Shown here one piece after another: positions 26,162 to 35,535 of a DNA stretch of 64,000 bases (position 1 is its first letter; every line of letters begins with the position of its first letter). The stretch is from Streptomyces sp. CC0208 (lineage in GTDB: Bacteria > Actinomycetota > Actinomycetes > Streptomycetales > Streptomycetaceae): assembly GCF_003443735.1 (NCBI RefSeq), contig NZ_CP031969.1, forward strand, positions 2,046,001-2,110,000, given 5' to 3'. A program made the translations under genes and the position numbers. The notes below the pieces were generated by a model. That model was not told the origin of the DNA. It searched no databases and saw only the letters and a list, made by a program, of their open reading frames with translations.

Positions 26162-27099
26162 ACGAGGTCCACCTTGTCGTCGGGGACCAGGCGCCGCTGC
26201 ACCCAGGTCACCAGCAGGATGATCAGCAGGAGGACGACGGCGGCGGCCGAGGCCAGGCCCGTCTTGTTGAACCGGAAGGCCAGGTTGACCGTCTGGATCA
26301 CGAAGGTCTCGGTGCCGGTCGCGCCGCCGGTCATGATGTACGGGATCTCGAAGACCGAGAGCGAGCCGGAGATCGAGAGGATCACCGTCAGCGTCAGGAC
26401 CGGTTTGATGCCCGGCGCGATGATGTAGCGGAACTGGTGCCAGCGGCCCGCGCCGTCCAGCTCCGCGGCCTCGTACAGCTCCCCCGGGATCGACTGGATC
26501 GCGCCCAGGAAGAGGACGAAGTTCAGGCCCAGGTAGCGCCAGACGGAGACGCCGGCCAGCGAGGTGTTCGCGGAGGCGGGGGTGCCGAGCCAGGCGTGGT
26601 CGGTGTGGACCCCGAACAGGCTCAGCACCGAGTCGAGGGTGCCGCCGTCCTGGAAGAAGTAGAGGAACACGAACCCGATCGCGACCCCGTTGATCAGGTA
26701 CGGGAAGAAGAGCACGCCCTTGAAGAAGTTCCGGAAGCGGACGTTGAAGCTCAGGACCGTCGCGAAGTAGAGCGCGAGGACGATCTGGACCGCGGAGGCG
26801 GCGAGGTAGTAGCCGCTGACCCAGAAGACCTCGAAGAGATCCGGGCGGGTGAAGACCTCCTGGTAGTTCTCCGTGCCCGTGTAGTGCAGGACGGGGCTGA
26901 CGCCGTCCCAGTCGGTGAAGCTGTACGCGAGCATGTTGACGATCGGCGCGTAGGTGAAGGTGATCAGCAGCGCGAGCGGGGCGACCAGGAACAGCCACGG
27001 GGTGACGCCCCGCCGGAGCCGGGTCCGGCGCGTGGCGGGGGCCGGGGCGGGGGCGGCCGGGATCACCTCCACGGCCGCCTTCTGTGTCGTGTCCGTCAT
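26158..27099 (-). CDS. sugar ABC transporter permease (MalF/CUT1 type)
   Basis: 313 residues: a Pro/Ala-rich cytoplasmic N-terminus and six or more membrane helices beginning at TPWLFLVAPLALLITFTY. The EAA loop ELYEAAELDGAGRWHQFRYIIAPGIKPVL is complete. The ATG at 27099 overlaps the binding-protein stop by one base (TGATG), and the stop overlaps the next permease. It forms a heterodimeric channel with that permease for an oligosaccharide, probably a mannoside given the neighbours. Confidence 0.92.
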   Translation of the reverse strand: MTDTTQKAAVEVIPAAPAPAPATRRTRLRRGVTPWLFLVAPLALLITFTYAPIVNMLAYSFTDWDGVSPVLHYTGTENYQEVFTRPDLFEVFWVSGYYLAASAVQIVLALYFATVLSFNVRFRNFFKGVLFFPYLINGVAIGFVFLYFFQDGGTLDSVLSLFGVHTDHAWLGTPASANTSLAGVSVWRYLGLNFVLFLGAIQSIPGELYEAAELDGAGRWHQFRYIIAPGIKPVLTLTVILSISGSLSVFEIPYIMTGGATGTETFVIQTVNLAFRFNKTGLASAAAVVLLLIILLVTWVQRRLVPDDKVDLV

Positions 27100-28418
27100 C
27101 AGGACCCCAGGTTCTTCTGGGCGTCCGTCCAGCGCTTGCTGAGGTCGCCGAGGAAGCTGTCGAGGCTGCCCTTGCGGGCTCCGCGGGCGAGGTCGACGAG
27201 GTTCTGGCGGTACTCGGGGGCGTAGATGCCCACCTCCGAGTCGCTGTCGAGCTGCTTGACCCGGGCGCCCTTGGAGTCGTCGACCTCGATGAGCTTCACG
27301 CCCCGCTCCTCGTACGGCTTGAGGACCTCGGGCATGGAGGCGTTCTTCAGCGGCGAGATGGCCAGGTTGTCCCGCCCGTACGTGGACTTGTCGGTGAACC
27401 AGTCGATCCAGGCGCGGGCGGCCTCCTTGTGCTTCGAGTGGACGTTGACGGCCTGGTTGTAGTCCGGCGCCACCGTCGCGCAGAACTTCCCGTCCGTCTG
27501 GGACGGGAAGGGCATGAAGCCGATGTCGTCGGGGTTCACCCCGGCCTTCTCGGCGGCGTCCCGGAACTGCACGATCGCCCAGGTGCCGAGCCACTGGGTG
27601 GCGATCTCGCCCTTGGCGGTACGGGGCTTGGACTCCTCCCAGTTGCTGGTCGTGGGGTCCTTCTCGACCAGGCCCGCCTTCACGATGTCGTGGAGCAGGG
27701 TGTCGCCGACGCGCAGGTCGGCGCCCTTCGCCCACGGGTCGCCGTCGGCGAGCTCGGTGGTGGCCTGCGGATCGCAGTGGACGGCGCCGTCGACATACGT
27801 CCACGAGGTGAGCGTCCAGCCGGCCGCGAAGTTGGTGTAGTACGGGATCGCGTCGGTCTTCGCCTTGATGGCCTTGAGGTCCTGGATGAACTCGGCCGGG
27901 GTGGTGGGCCATTCGGTGACCCCGGCCTCCTTCCAGATCCGCTTGTTGTAGACGAACCCGGGGGCCACGCCGATCGGGCTCTGTCCGTAGACCTTGCCGT
28001 CGACGGTGGTGTAGTCGGTGAAGCGGTACTTCTTGCCGCGCTCGGCCGCGGTGCCCAGCGAGGCGAAGAACCTCGGGTAGTCGGCCTTCTTGATGACCGC
28101 GGGGATCAGCAGGACGTCACCGTAGTTCTCGGTGTTCATCCGGATCTTGACCTCGGCCTCGTAGTTGGTGAGGGCCTCGAACTCGACCTTGACCTTGGGG
28201 TACGTCTTGTTGAACTCGGCGGCGTACTTCTTCATCGTGCCGTCCTGCACGAGGTCGGTGCGGACGGTGAGGACCTTGATGGTTCCGGTGACCTTCGACG
28301 GGTCGTCAGGAGCCTTGGCGTCGGCGCCCTTCGAGGATCCTCCGGTGCCGGTGCAACCCGGCAGCAGCAGGGCGGCACTCACGACCACGGCCAGGGACAG
28401 GACAGTACGGCGGTTCAT
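27099..28418 (-). CDS. extracellular sugar-binding lipoprotein (CUT1)
   Basis: 439 residues from ATG 28418 (GGAG with 9 nt spacing; ATG 28424 is too close to the ribosome site). The signal MNRRTVLSLAVVVSAALLLPGC ends in lipobox LPGC. The mature part is a family 1 solute-binding protein with the usual Gly/Asp-rich N-terminal linker, KYAAEFNKTYPKVKVEFEAL and WLGTWAIVQFRDAAEKAG blocks. Promoter-side DNA (28419-28581) is shared with the divergent beta-mannosidase and contains a LacI-type operator. Substrate inferred as a mannose-containing oligosaccharide. Confidence 0.92.
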   Translation of the reverse strand: MNRRTVLSLAVVVSAALLLPGCTGTGGSSKGADAKAPDDPSKVTGTIKVLTVRTDLVQDGTMKKYAAEFNKTYPKVKVEFEALTNYEAEVKIRMNTENYGDVLLIPAVIKKADYPRFFASLGTAAERGKKYRFTDYTTVDGKVYGQSPIGVAPGFVYNKRIWKEAGVTEWPTTPAEFIQDLKAIKAKTDAIPYYTNFAAGWTLTSWTYVDGAVHCDPQATTELADGDPWAKGADLRVGDTLLHDIVKAGLVEKDPTTSNWEESKPRTAKGEIATQWLGTWAIVQFRDAAEKAGVNPDDIGFMPFPSQTDGKFCATVAPDYNQAVNVHSKHKEAARAWIDWFTDKSTYGRDNLAISPLKNASMPEVLKPYEERGVKLIEVDDSKGARVKQLDSDSEVGIYAPEYRQNLVDLARGARKGSLDSFLGDLSKRWTDAQKNLGS

Positions 28419-28478
28419 GTGCATCAGCTCCGTTCACGGGACGGACGAGCACGAGCGGGTTGGCTGGTTCGGTACTCT

Positions 28479-28490
28479 GACAACGTTTTC
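28479..28490. promoter_or_regulatory. LacI-type operator between binding protein and beta-mannosidase
   Basis: GACAACGTTTTC is a near-palindrome around AACGTT and differs at one base from the perfect palindrome GACAACGTTGTC at 49553-49564. TTAACCGGTAA follows directly at 28491-28501. It lies in the divergent promoter region of a cluster encoding its own LacI regulator. Confidence 0.6.
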
Positions 28491-28524
28491 TTAACCGGTA
28501 AAGTCCCTATCCCGCCAACGATGG

Positions 28525-28554
28525 CAGCGCTGTCGGAAAGTGTCCGCAGCGCTG
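28525..28554. promoter_or_regulatory. stem-loop before the beta-mannosidase gene
   Basis: CAGCGCTG occurs at 28525-28532 and 28547-28554 and is itself palindromic. With CGGA/TCCG inside, it forms a 12-bp stem with one bulged T and a 5-nt loop. It could be an operator or a 5'-leader structure. Confidence 0.4.
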
Positions 28555-28581
28555 AACTTGATCGGTTTAGGGAGTGCGTAG

Positions 28582-30951
28582 ATGCTTCAGGCCACACCGC
28601 TCACCGAGGGATGGATCCTGCGGCACGAGGGGGGCGCGCTGCCGGCCGTGGTGCCGGGCTGTGTGCACACCGACCTGCTGGCGGCGGAGGTGATCCCGGA
28701 TCCGTTTCTCGGGCGCAACGAGAGCGAGGTCGCGTGGGTGGGGCGGCGGGAGTGGACCTACGAGAGGGACCTCGCGCCCGTGAACGGGCATGAGCAGACC
28801 GACCTCGTCCTCGACGGTCTGGACACCGTGGCCGAGGTCCTGCTCGACGGCCAACTCCTGGGCCGGACACGGAACATGCACCGCTCGTACCGCTTCGACG
28901 TGACCGGCATGTCCGGGCGGCTCGCGGTGCGGTTCGTCTCCGCGTACGCCGAGGCCGAGGCGGTGCGCGGGAAGCTGGGCGAGCGTCCCGCCGCGTACGC
29001 CGAGCCGTACCAGTACCTCCGCAAGATGGCCTGCTCGTTCGGCTGGGACTGGGGGCCCACATTGGTGACGGCCGGGATCTGGCGGCCGGTCCGTCTGGAG
29101 CAATGGTCGACGGCCCGGATCGCCCGGGTGCGGCCGCTGGTGACCGTCGAACAGGGCGCGGGCGTCGTCGAGTTGGCGGTCGAGGTGGAGCGGGCCAGAG
29201 TCGAGGCGCCGCTGTCGGTGGAGGCTTCCGTGGGCGGGGTGCGGGCGCGCGCCGCGATCGACGGGACGACGGGGACCGTACGGTTGGAGGTGCCCGACGC
29301 ACGACTGTGGTGGCCACGAGGGTACGGCGAACAGCCGCTGTACGAGGTGGAGTTGACGCTGCTGCACGAGGGCCGCCCGCTCGATGTGTGGCGGCGCCGG
29401 GTGGGCTTTCGGACCGTCGAGCTGGACCGGTCGGCCGATGAGCACGGCACCGGGTTCACGTTCGTCCTGAACGGCGAGCGGCTCTTCGCGCGCGGCGTGA
29501 ACTGGATCCCGGACGACGTGTTCCCCTCCCGGATCACGCGTGAGCGGTACCGGGAGCGGCTCGGCCAGGCGGCCGACGCGGGCGTCGACCTCGTGCGGAT
29601 CTGGGGCGGGGGGATCTACGAGAGCGAGGACTTCTACGACGTCTGCGACGAGTTGGGGCTGCTGGTGTGGCAGGACTTCCCGTTCGCGTGCGCGGCCTAT
29701 CCGGAGGAACAGCCGCTCAGGGGTGAGGTGGAGGCGGAGGCCCGGGAGAACGTGGTACGGCTGATGCCGCATCCCTCGCTCGTGCTGTGGAACGGCAACA
29801 ACGAGAACCTGTGGGGCTTTCGGGACTGGGGCTGGGAGGTGCGGCTCGCCGGGGACTCCTGGGGCGAGGGGTACTACCTGGGTGTACTGCCGCGGGTGGT
29901 GGCGGAGTTGGACCCCACGCGTCCGTACACGGCGGGCAGCCCCTGGTCCGGTTCGTGGGAGCACCACCCGAACGACCCGGCGCACGGGACGCACCACTCG
30001 TGGGAGGTGTGGAACCGTCTCGACTACGCCGGGTATCGCGACGACGTCCCGCGGTTCGTCGCCGAGTTCGGCTGGCAGGCACCGCCCGCGTACGCCACGC
30101 TCGCGCGTGCGCTGCCCGGGGAAGAGCTCGCCGCGGACTCCCCCGGTGTGCTGCACCACCAGAAGGCGGACGACGGGAACGGGAAGCTCCGGCGGGGCCT
30201 GGAACGCCATTTCCCTTTTCCCGAGGGGGACTTCGACCGCTGGCACTACCTCACGCAGGTCAACCAGGCGCGGGCCGTGGCCGCCGGGATCGAGCACTGG
30301 CGGTCGCACTGGCCGGTGTGCGCGGGCACGGTGGTGTGGCAGCTCAACGACTGCTGGCCGGTCACGAGTTGGGCGGCGGTGGACGGCGACGGCCGGGAGA
30401 AGCCGCTCTATCACGAGCTGCGGCGCCTGTACGCGGACCGGTTGCTGACGGTTCAGGAGCGGGAGGGCGGGCTGGTGCTGGCGGCGGTCAACCAGGCGGG
30501 CGATCCATGGGCGGGGGTGCTGCGGCTGCGGCGGATGTCGGTGGAGGGGGTGCTGATCGGCGAAGGCGAAGTGGGGTTCGCCGCCGAGAGGCGTGCGGTG
30601 GCCCGCGTCGACGTGCCGAGGGAGCTGGAGCCGCTCGGACCGAAGGAGTTCCTCGTCGTGGACGCCGACGGGCTGCGGGCCCTGCACTTTCCCTGCCCCG
30701 ACCGTGACATCCCCTACCCCCGGCCCGAGTTCGACGTGTCCGTGGCGCCGGGTTCGGTCACGGTTGCGGCTCGTACCCTCGTACGGGATCTGCTGCTCCA
30801 GGCGGACCGGCTGGATCCGGGGGCGCGGGCCGACCGGGGGCTGGTGACGTTGTTGCCCGGGGAGCGGGTGACCATCGGGGTGCGGGGCTGGGAGACTCCT
30901 GACGCGGATGCCGCCCGGTCCGCCCTGTACTGCCTGGAGCCCAGCCGATGA
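28582..30951 (+). CDS. beta-mannosidase, GH2 family
   Basis: 789 residues. Domain order is the GH2 sugar-binding/jelly-roll N-terminus (about 1-170, with SFGWDWGPTLVTAGIWRPV), an immunoglobulin-like domain (about 175-280) and a TIM barrel (about 290-620). The acid/base is E408 in LWNGNNE and the nucleophile E495 in VAEFGWQ; both sequences are diagnostic for GH2 beta-mannosidases rather than beta-galactosidases. There is no signal peptide, so it acts on imported beta-mannosides inside the cell. The ATG has AGGGAG upstream. The LacI gene overlaps its stop (ATGA). Confidence 0.93.
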   Translation: MLQATPLTEGWILRHEGGALPAVVPGCVHTDLLAAEVIPDPFLGRNESEVAWVGRREWTYERDLAPVNGHEQTDLVLDGLDTVAEVLLDGQLLGRTRNMHRSYRFDVTGMSGRLAVRFVSAYAEAEAVRGKLGERPAAYAEPYQYLRKMACSFGWDWGPTLVTAGIWRPVRLEQWSTARIARVRPLVTVEQGAGVVELAVEVERARVEAPLSVEASVGGVRARAAIDGTTGTVRLEVPDARLWWPRGYGEQPLYEVELTLLHEGRPLDVWRRRVGFRTVELDRSADEHGTGFTFVLNGERLFARGVNWIPDDVFPSRITRERYRERLGQAADAGVDLVRIWGGGIYESEDFYDVCDELGLLVWQDFPFACAAYPEEQPLRGEVEAEARENVVRLMPHPSLVLWNGNNENLWGFRDWGWEVRLAGDSWGEGYYLGVLPRVVAELDPTRPYTAGSPWSGSWEHHPNDPAHGTHHSWEVWNRLDYAGYRDDVPRFVAEFGWQAPPAYATLARALPGEELAADSPGVLHHQKADDGNGKLRRGLERHFPFPEGDFDRWHYLTQVNQARAVAAGIEHWRSHWPVCAGTVVWQLNDCWPVTSWAAVDGDGREKPLYHELRRLYADRLLTVQEREGGLVLAAVNQAGDPWAGVLRLRRMSVEGVLIGEGEVGFAAERRAVARVDVPRELEPLGPKEFLVVDADGLRALHFPCPDRDIPYPRPEFDVSVAPGSVTVAARTLVRDLLLQADRLDPGARADRGLVTLLPGERVTIGVRGWETPDADAARSALYCLEPSR

Positions 30952-31985
30952 CAGCCCAGCCGGCCCCGCGCGTCACCATCAAGGACGTCGCCGCGCGCGC
31001 CGGGGTGTCCAAGGGGGCCGTGTCGCTCGCCTTCAACCACAAGCCGGGGCTGTCGGAGGCGACCCGGGACCGGATCTTCCGGGCCGCGCGGGAGCTGGGC
31101 TGGGCGCCGAACCTGACGGCACGGACGCTGGCGGGGTCGAGGGTGGACGTCGTCGGGCTCGCGATCTGCCGGCCGGCCCGGCTGCTGGGGCTGGAACCCT
31201 TCTACATGGAGTTCGTGTCGGGCGTGGAGAGCGTGCTGATCGAGCGGAACTGCGCGCTGCTCCTGCGGCTCGTGCGGAACGTGGAGGAGGAGGTCGGCCT
31301 CCAGGAGTCGTGGTGGCGGGGACGGCAGGTCGGGGGGTCGATCCTGGTCGACTTCCGGGCCGAGGACCCGCGCGTCGCGGCGGCCGAACGGCTGGGGATG
31401 CCGGTGGTGGCCGTAGGGCATCCGTCGTTCACCGGCGGCCTCACCTCCGTGTGGACCGACGACGCCACCGCCGTGACGGAGGCCGTGCGGTATCTGGCGG
31501 CGCTGGGACACCGGCGGATCGCCCGGGTGGGGGGCGCGGCGGCGCTCGGGCACACGGCGACGCGGACGGCCGCGTTCGACGACGCGGCGCGGGGGCTCGG
31601 GCTCGCGGGGGCCTGGCAGGTGACCACCGACTACTCGGGAGAGGCCGGAGGGCGGGCCACCCGGTCCCTGCTGACCGCCCCGCCCAGCGACCGGCCGACC
31701 GCGATCGTCTACGACAACGACATCATGGCGGTGGCCGGGCTGGCGGTCGCGGCGGAGATGGGGCTGCACGTCCCGCGTGACGTCTCGCTGCTCGCCTGGG
31801 ACGACTCCCAGCTGTGCCGGCTCACCCATCCCACGCTCTCCGCGATGAGCCATGACGTGCACGGATTCGGCGCGGAAGCGGCCCGTACGCTGTTCGGGGT
31901 GATCACCGGGGAGGGGCCGGGATCGCACCCCGTGCCCACTCCGGTGCTGACACCGAGGGGTTCCACGGCACCTCCCGGGGTGTGA
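30948..31985 (+). CDS. LacI-family transcriptional regulator of the mannoside cluster
   Basis: 345 residues. The DNA-binding HTH is at about 9-30 (VTIKDVAARAGVSKGAVSLAFN), the hinge helix at about 54-63 (PNLTARTLAG), and the remainder is a periplasmic-binding-protein fold with PTAIVYDNDIMAVAGL and LLAWDDSQLCRLTHPTLS blocks. It is translationally coupled to the beta-mannosidase. It most likely represses the divergent importer and mannosidase through the operator at 28479, with a mannose-containing sugar as inducer. Confidence 0.9.
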   Translation: MTAQPAPRVTIKDVAARAGVSKGAVSLAFNHKPGLSEATRDRIFRAARELGWAPNLTARTLAGSRVDVVGLAICRPARLLGLEPFYMEFVSGVESVLIERNCALLLRLVRNVEEEVGLQESWWRGRQVGGSILVDFRAEDPRVAAAERLGMPVVAVGHPSFTGGLTSVWTDDATAVTEAVRYLAALGHRRIARVGGAAALGHTATRTAAFDDAARGLGLAGAWQVTTDYSGEAGGRATRSLLTAPPSDRPTAIVYDNDIMAVAGLAVAAEMGLHVPRDVSLLAWDDSQLCRLTHPTLSAMSHDVHGFGAEAARTLFGVITGEGPGSHPVPTPVLTPRGSTAPPGV

Positions 31986-32023
31986 CCTTCGCCGCTCCGG
32001 CCTCCAGGGGTGGGCAGTCACGT

Positions 32024-32059
32024 TACTGATAAGTAGCATGGGTCCTGAGCGCGCGCTCA
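32024..32059. promoter_or_regulatory. two palindromes upstream of the fadA-type thiolase
   Basis: TACT-GATA-AGTA at 32024-32035 is an inverted repeat of the kind bound by TetR-type fatty-acid regulators. TGAGCGCGCGCTCA at 32046-32059 is a perfect 14-bp palindrome. Both lie 45-80 bp before the start codon, in probable promoter/leader DNA. Confidence 0.4.
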
Positions 32060-32103
32060 GCGCAGCGCGGCAGTGCAGATCCCGCATCTGGAGGAGAGCC
32101 ATC

Positions 32104-33330
32104 GTGCCTCGTACCGTCAGGGACGTCGTCTTCGTCGACGGCGTCCGCACCCCGTTCGGCAAGGCGGGCCCGAAGGGTATCTACCACGAGACCCGTGCCG
32201 ACGACCTCGTCGTGAAGGCGATCCGGGAGCTGCTGCGCCGCAACCCGGGTCTCGACCCCAAGAAGATCGACGAGGTCGCCATCGCCGCGACCACGCAGAT
32301 CGGTGACCAGGGGCTCACCATCGGCCGTACCGCCGGGATCCTCGCCGGTCTGCCGCAGTCCGTGCCCGGTTACTCCATCGACCGCATGTGTGCCGGTGCG
32401 CTGACCGCCGTCACCACGGTGGCCGGTTCGGTCGCCTTCGGGGCGTACGACATCGCCATCGCCGGCGGTGTCGAGCACATGGGCCGCCACCCCATGGGCG
32501 AGGGCGTGGACCCGAACCCGCGGTTCGTGAGCGAGAAGCTGGTCGACGAGTCCGCCCTGTTCATGGGCATGACCGCCGAGAACCTGCACGACCGGTACCC
32601 GACGATCACCAAGCAGCGCGCCGACGAGTACGCCGTGCGCTCCCAGGAGAAGGCCGCCAAGGCGTACGCCAACGGCAAGATCCAGGCCGACCTGGTGCCG
32701 ATCTCGGTGCGCCGCACCAACCCCGAGGCCGGTGAGACCGGCTGGGGCCTCGTGACCGCCGACGAGCCGATGCGTCCGGGCACCACCCTGGAGAACCTGT
32801 TCGGGCTGAAGACCCCGTTCCGCGTCCACGGCCGGGTCACCGCCGGTAACGCGGCCGGTCTGAACGACGGCGCCACCGCCTCCCTCATCGCCTCCGAGGA
32901 CTTCGCCCGCGAGAACGACCTGCCGGTGAAGATGCGCCTGGTCGCTTACTCCTTCGCGGGCGTCGAGCCGGAGGTCATGGGCTACGGCCCGATCCCGGCC
33001 ACCGAGAAGGCCCTCGCGCAGGCGGGTCTGTCGATCTCCGACATCGGTCTGTTCGAGGTCAACGAGGCCTTCGCGGTCCAGGTCCTCGCCTTCCTGGAGC
33101 ACTACGGCATCGCGGACGACGACGAGCGCGTCAACCAGTACGGCGGCGCCATCGCCTTCGGCCACCCGCTGGCCTCCTCGGGTGTGCGTCTGATGACGCA
33201 GCTGGCCCGCCAGTTCGAGGAGCAGCCCGAGGTCCGCTACGGCCTGACCACCATGTGCGTCGGCTTCGGCATGGGCGCGACGGTCATCTGGGAGAACCCG
33301 AACCACAAGGACGCCGGAGGCAGCAAGTGA
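32104..33330 (+). CDS. fadA: thiolase, acetyl-CoA C-acyltransferase (FadA type)
   Basis: 408 residues from GTG 32104 with GGAGGAGA upstream. The thiolase cleaves 3-ketoacyl-CoA in fatty-acid beta-oxidation. The nucleophilic Cys is in SIDRMCAGALTAV, where most thiolases have N-R-x-C-x-S; GHPLASSG supplies the catalytic His and TTMCVGFGMGATV the second Cys. The gene overlaps the FadB start (GTGA), so the two subunits are made together, as in the trifunctional beta-oxidation complex. Confidence 0.94.
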   Translation: MPRTVRDVVFVDGVRTPFGKAGPKGIYHETRADDLVVKAIRELLRRNPGLDPKKIDEVAIAATTQIGDQGLTIGRTAGILAGLPQSVPGYSIDRMCAGALTAVTTVAGSVAFGAYDIAIAGGVEHMGRHPMGEGVDPNPRFVSEKLVDESALFMGMTAENLHDRYPTITKQRADEYAVRSQEKAAKAYANGKIQADLVPISVRRTNPEAGETGWGLVTADEPMRPGTTLENLFGLKTPFRVHGRVTAGNAAGLNDGATASLIASEDFARENDLPVKMRLVAYSFAGVEPEVMGYGPIPATEKALAQAGLSISDIGLFEVNEAFAVQVLAFLEHYGIADDDERVNQYGGAIAFGHPLASSGVRLMTQLARQFEEQPEVRYGLTTMCVGFGMGATVIWENPNHKDAGGSK

Positions 33331-35453
33331 GCACCACGGAGCTTTTGAAGGGTGCGGCCGAGCTGTTCCCGGACGAGGTAGTCACCCAGGCGCACGTACG
33401 CCACCTGGACCTGCCGTTCAACGCGGGCCGCTTCGCGCTCATCACGCTGGACAACGGCTTCGACCACACCAAGCCGACCACCTTCGGCCCGGCGTCGCTG
33501 GCGAACCTGAACACCGCCATCGACCAGGTGGAGAAGGAGGCGTCGGCCGGCGAGATCGTCGGTGTCGGCATCACCGGCAAGCCGTTCATCTTCGCCGTCG
33601 GCGCCGACCTCAAGGGCGTCGAGCTCCTCAAGGAGCACAAGGACGCGCTCGCCATCGGCAAGGGCGGCCACGAGGTCTTCAAGCGCCTCGCGGGCATCGC
33701 GGTGCCGACCTTCGCGTACTACAACGGTGCCGCGATGGGCGGTGGCGTCGAGGTCGGTCTGCACTGCGCCTACCGCACGGTCTCCGCTGCTCTGCCCGCG
33801 TTCTCGCTCCCCGAGGTCTTCCTCGGCCTGGTGCCCGGCTGGGGCGGCTGCACCCTGCTGCCGAACCTGATCGGCGCCGAGAAGGCCGTCTCGGTCATCA
33901 TCGAGAACAGCCTCAACCAGAACAAGCAGCTGGGAGGCGCCCAGGTCTACGAACTGGGCATCGCCGACGCGCTGTTCGAGGGCGCGGACTTCCTGGAGCA
34001 GTCCCTGCTGTGGACGGCGTCCGTCCTCAAGGGCGAGATCGTCATCGAGCGCCCGGTGATCGACCGCGGTGAGGCCTGGGACCAGGCCGTCGCCAAGGGC
34101 CGTTTCATCGCGGACTCGAAGGTGCACGGGGCCGCTCCGGCCGCCTACCGCGCCCTGGACATCATCCAGGCCGCCAAGAACGGCGACCTCCAGCAGGGCT
34201 ACGACGCCGAGGACCAGGCCCTCGCCGACCTGATCATGGGTGGCGAACTGCGCTCCGGCATCTACGCGTTCAACCTGGTGCAGAAGCGCGGCAAGCGTCC
34301 CGCGGGCGCCCCGGACAAGAACCTGGCCCGCCCGGTCACCAAGGTCGGTGTCGTCGGCGCCGGTCTGATGGCCTCCCAGCTCGCGCTGCTCTTCCTGCGC
34401 CGCCTGGAGGTGCCGGTCGTGCTGACCGACATCGACCAGGAGCGCGTCGACAAGGGTGTGGGCTACGTCCACGCCGAGATCGAGAAGCTGCTCGGCAAGG
34501 GCCGTATCAACCAGGACAAGGCCAACCGCCTCAAGGCCCTGGTCACCGGTGTGCTGGACAAGGCGGAGGGCTTCTCCGACGCGGACTTCATCATCGAGGC
34601 CGTGTTCGAGGAGATCGGCGTCAAGCAGCAGGTGTTCGCGGAGGTCGAGGCGGTCGCCCCGGCGCACGCGATCCTCGCCACCAACACCTCCTCGCTCTCC
34701 GTCTCGGAGATGGCGTCGAAGCTGAAGAACCCCGAGCGGGTCGTGGGCTTCCACTTCTTCAACCCGGTCGCGATCCTCCCGCTGCTTGAGATCGTCCGCG
34801 GCGAGCAGACCGACGACGCCTCGCTGGCGACCGCCTTCGCCGTCGCCAAGAAGCTGAAGAAGACGGCGGTTCTGGTGAAGGACGCCCCGGCGTTCGTCGT
34901 GAACCGCATCCTCACCCGCTTCATGGGCGAGATCCAGAACGTCATCGACGAGGGCACCCCGGTCGCCGTGGCGGAGAAGGCGGTGGAGCCCCTGGGCCTG
35001 CCGATGTCCCCGCTCGTCCTCCTGGAGCTGGTCGGTCCCGCGATCGGTCTGCACGTCTCGGAGACCCTCAACCGGGCCTTCCCGGACCGCTTCACGGTCT
35101 CCCCGAACCTCGCGGCCGTCGTCAAGGCGGGCAAGCGCGGCTTCTACGTCTACGACAGCGGCAAGCCCGAGCTCGACCCCGAGGTCGCCGCACTCCTCAA
35201 GCAGGGCGATGTCGTCCTGTCCGAGGAGCAGGTCCGTGAGCGCGTCCTGGACGCCGTCGCCCAGGAGATCGGGCTCATGCTCGACGAGGGTGTCGTCGCC
35301 GAGGCGCAGGACATCGACCTCTGCCTGATCACGGGCGCCGGCTGGCCCTTCCACCTGGGCGGCATCACGCCGTACCTGGACCGCGAGGGTGTCTCCGAGC
35401 GCGTGAACGGCAAGAAGTTCCTGGCTCCGGGCGTGGCGTCGGTTCCGGCGTAA
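33327..35453 (+). CDS. fadB: 3-hydroxyacyl-CoA dehydrogenase / enoyl-CoA hydratase (FadB type)
   Basis: 708 residues. Residues about 1-300 form the crotonase domain (GVGITGKPFIFAVGADLKGV and YYNGAAMGGGVEVGLHCAYR), hydrating trans-2-enoyl-CoA. Residues about 335-640 form the dehydrogenase with the NAD motif VGVVGAGLMASQLALLF, a His-containing block VVGFHFFNPV and C-terminal helical domains. It works with the thiolase encoded just upstream. Codon use is very regular and the ribosome site GGAGG lies in the end of fadA, both signs of high expression. A strong TTCG-loop terminator follows. Confidence 0.95.
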   Translation: MSTTELLKGAAELFPDEVVTQAHVRHLDLPFNAGRFALITLDNGFDHTKPTTFGPASLANLNTAIDQVEKEASAGEIVGVGITGKPFIFAVGADLKGVELLKEHKDALAIGKGGHEVFKRLAGIAVPTFAYYNGAAMGGGVEVGLHCAYRTVSAALPAFSLPEVFLGLVPGWGGCTLLPNLIGAEKAVSVIIENSLNQNKQLGGAQVYELGIADALFEGADFLEQSLLWTASVLKGEIVIERPVIDRGEAWDQAVAKGRFIADSKVHGAAPAAYRALDIIQAAKNGDLQQGYDAEDQALADLIMGGELRSGIYAFNLVQKRGKRPAGAPDKNLARPVTKVGVVGAGLMASQLALLFLRRLEVPVVLTDIDQERVDKGVGYVHAEIEKLLGKGRINQDKANRLKALVTGVLDKAEGFSDADFIIEAVFEEIGVKQQVFAEVEAVAPAHAILATNTSSLSVSEMASKLKNPERVVGFHFFNPVAILPLLEIVRGEQTDDASLATAFAVAKKLKKTAVLVKDAPAFVVNRILTRFMGEIQNVIDEGTPVAVAEKAVEPLGLPMSPLVLLELVGPAIGLHVSETLNRAFPDRFTVSPNLAAVVKAGKRGFYVYDSGKPELDPEVAALLKQGDVVLSEEQVRERVLDAVAQEIGLMLDEGVVAEAQDIDLCLITGAGWPFHLGGITPYLDREGVSERVNGKKFLAPGVASVPA

Positions 35454-35470
35454 CACCCAGGCAGCTGAAG

Positions 35471-35496
35471 AGGGCCTCCGCTTCGGCGGGGGCCCT
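35471..35496 (+). terminator. fadAB terminator
   Basis: An 11-bp stem with one G-T pair, closed by a TTCG tetraloop and followed by TTT, 17 bp after the fadB stop. Confidence 0.85.
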
Positions 35497-35535
35497 TTGC
35501 CGTTCACCACGGACCGGACGGGGGCGGGTGGGCCC

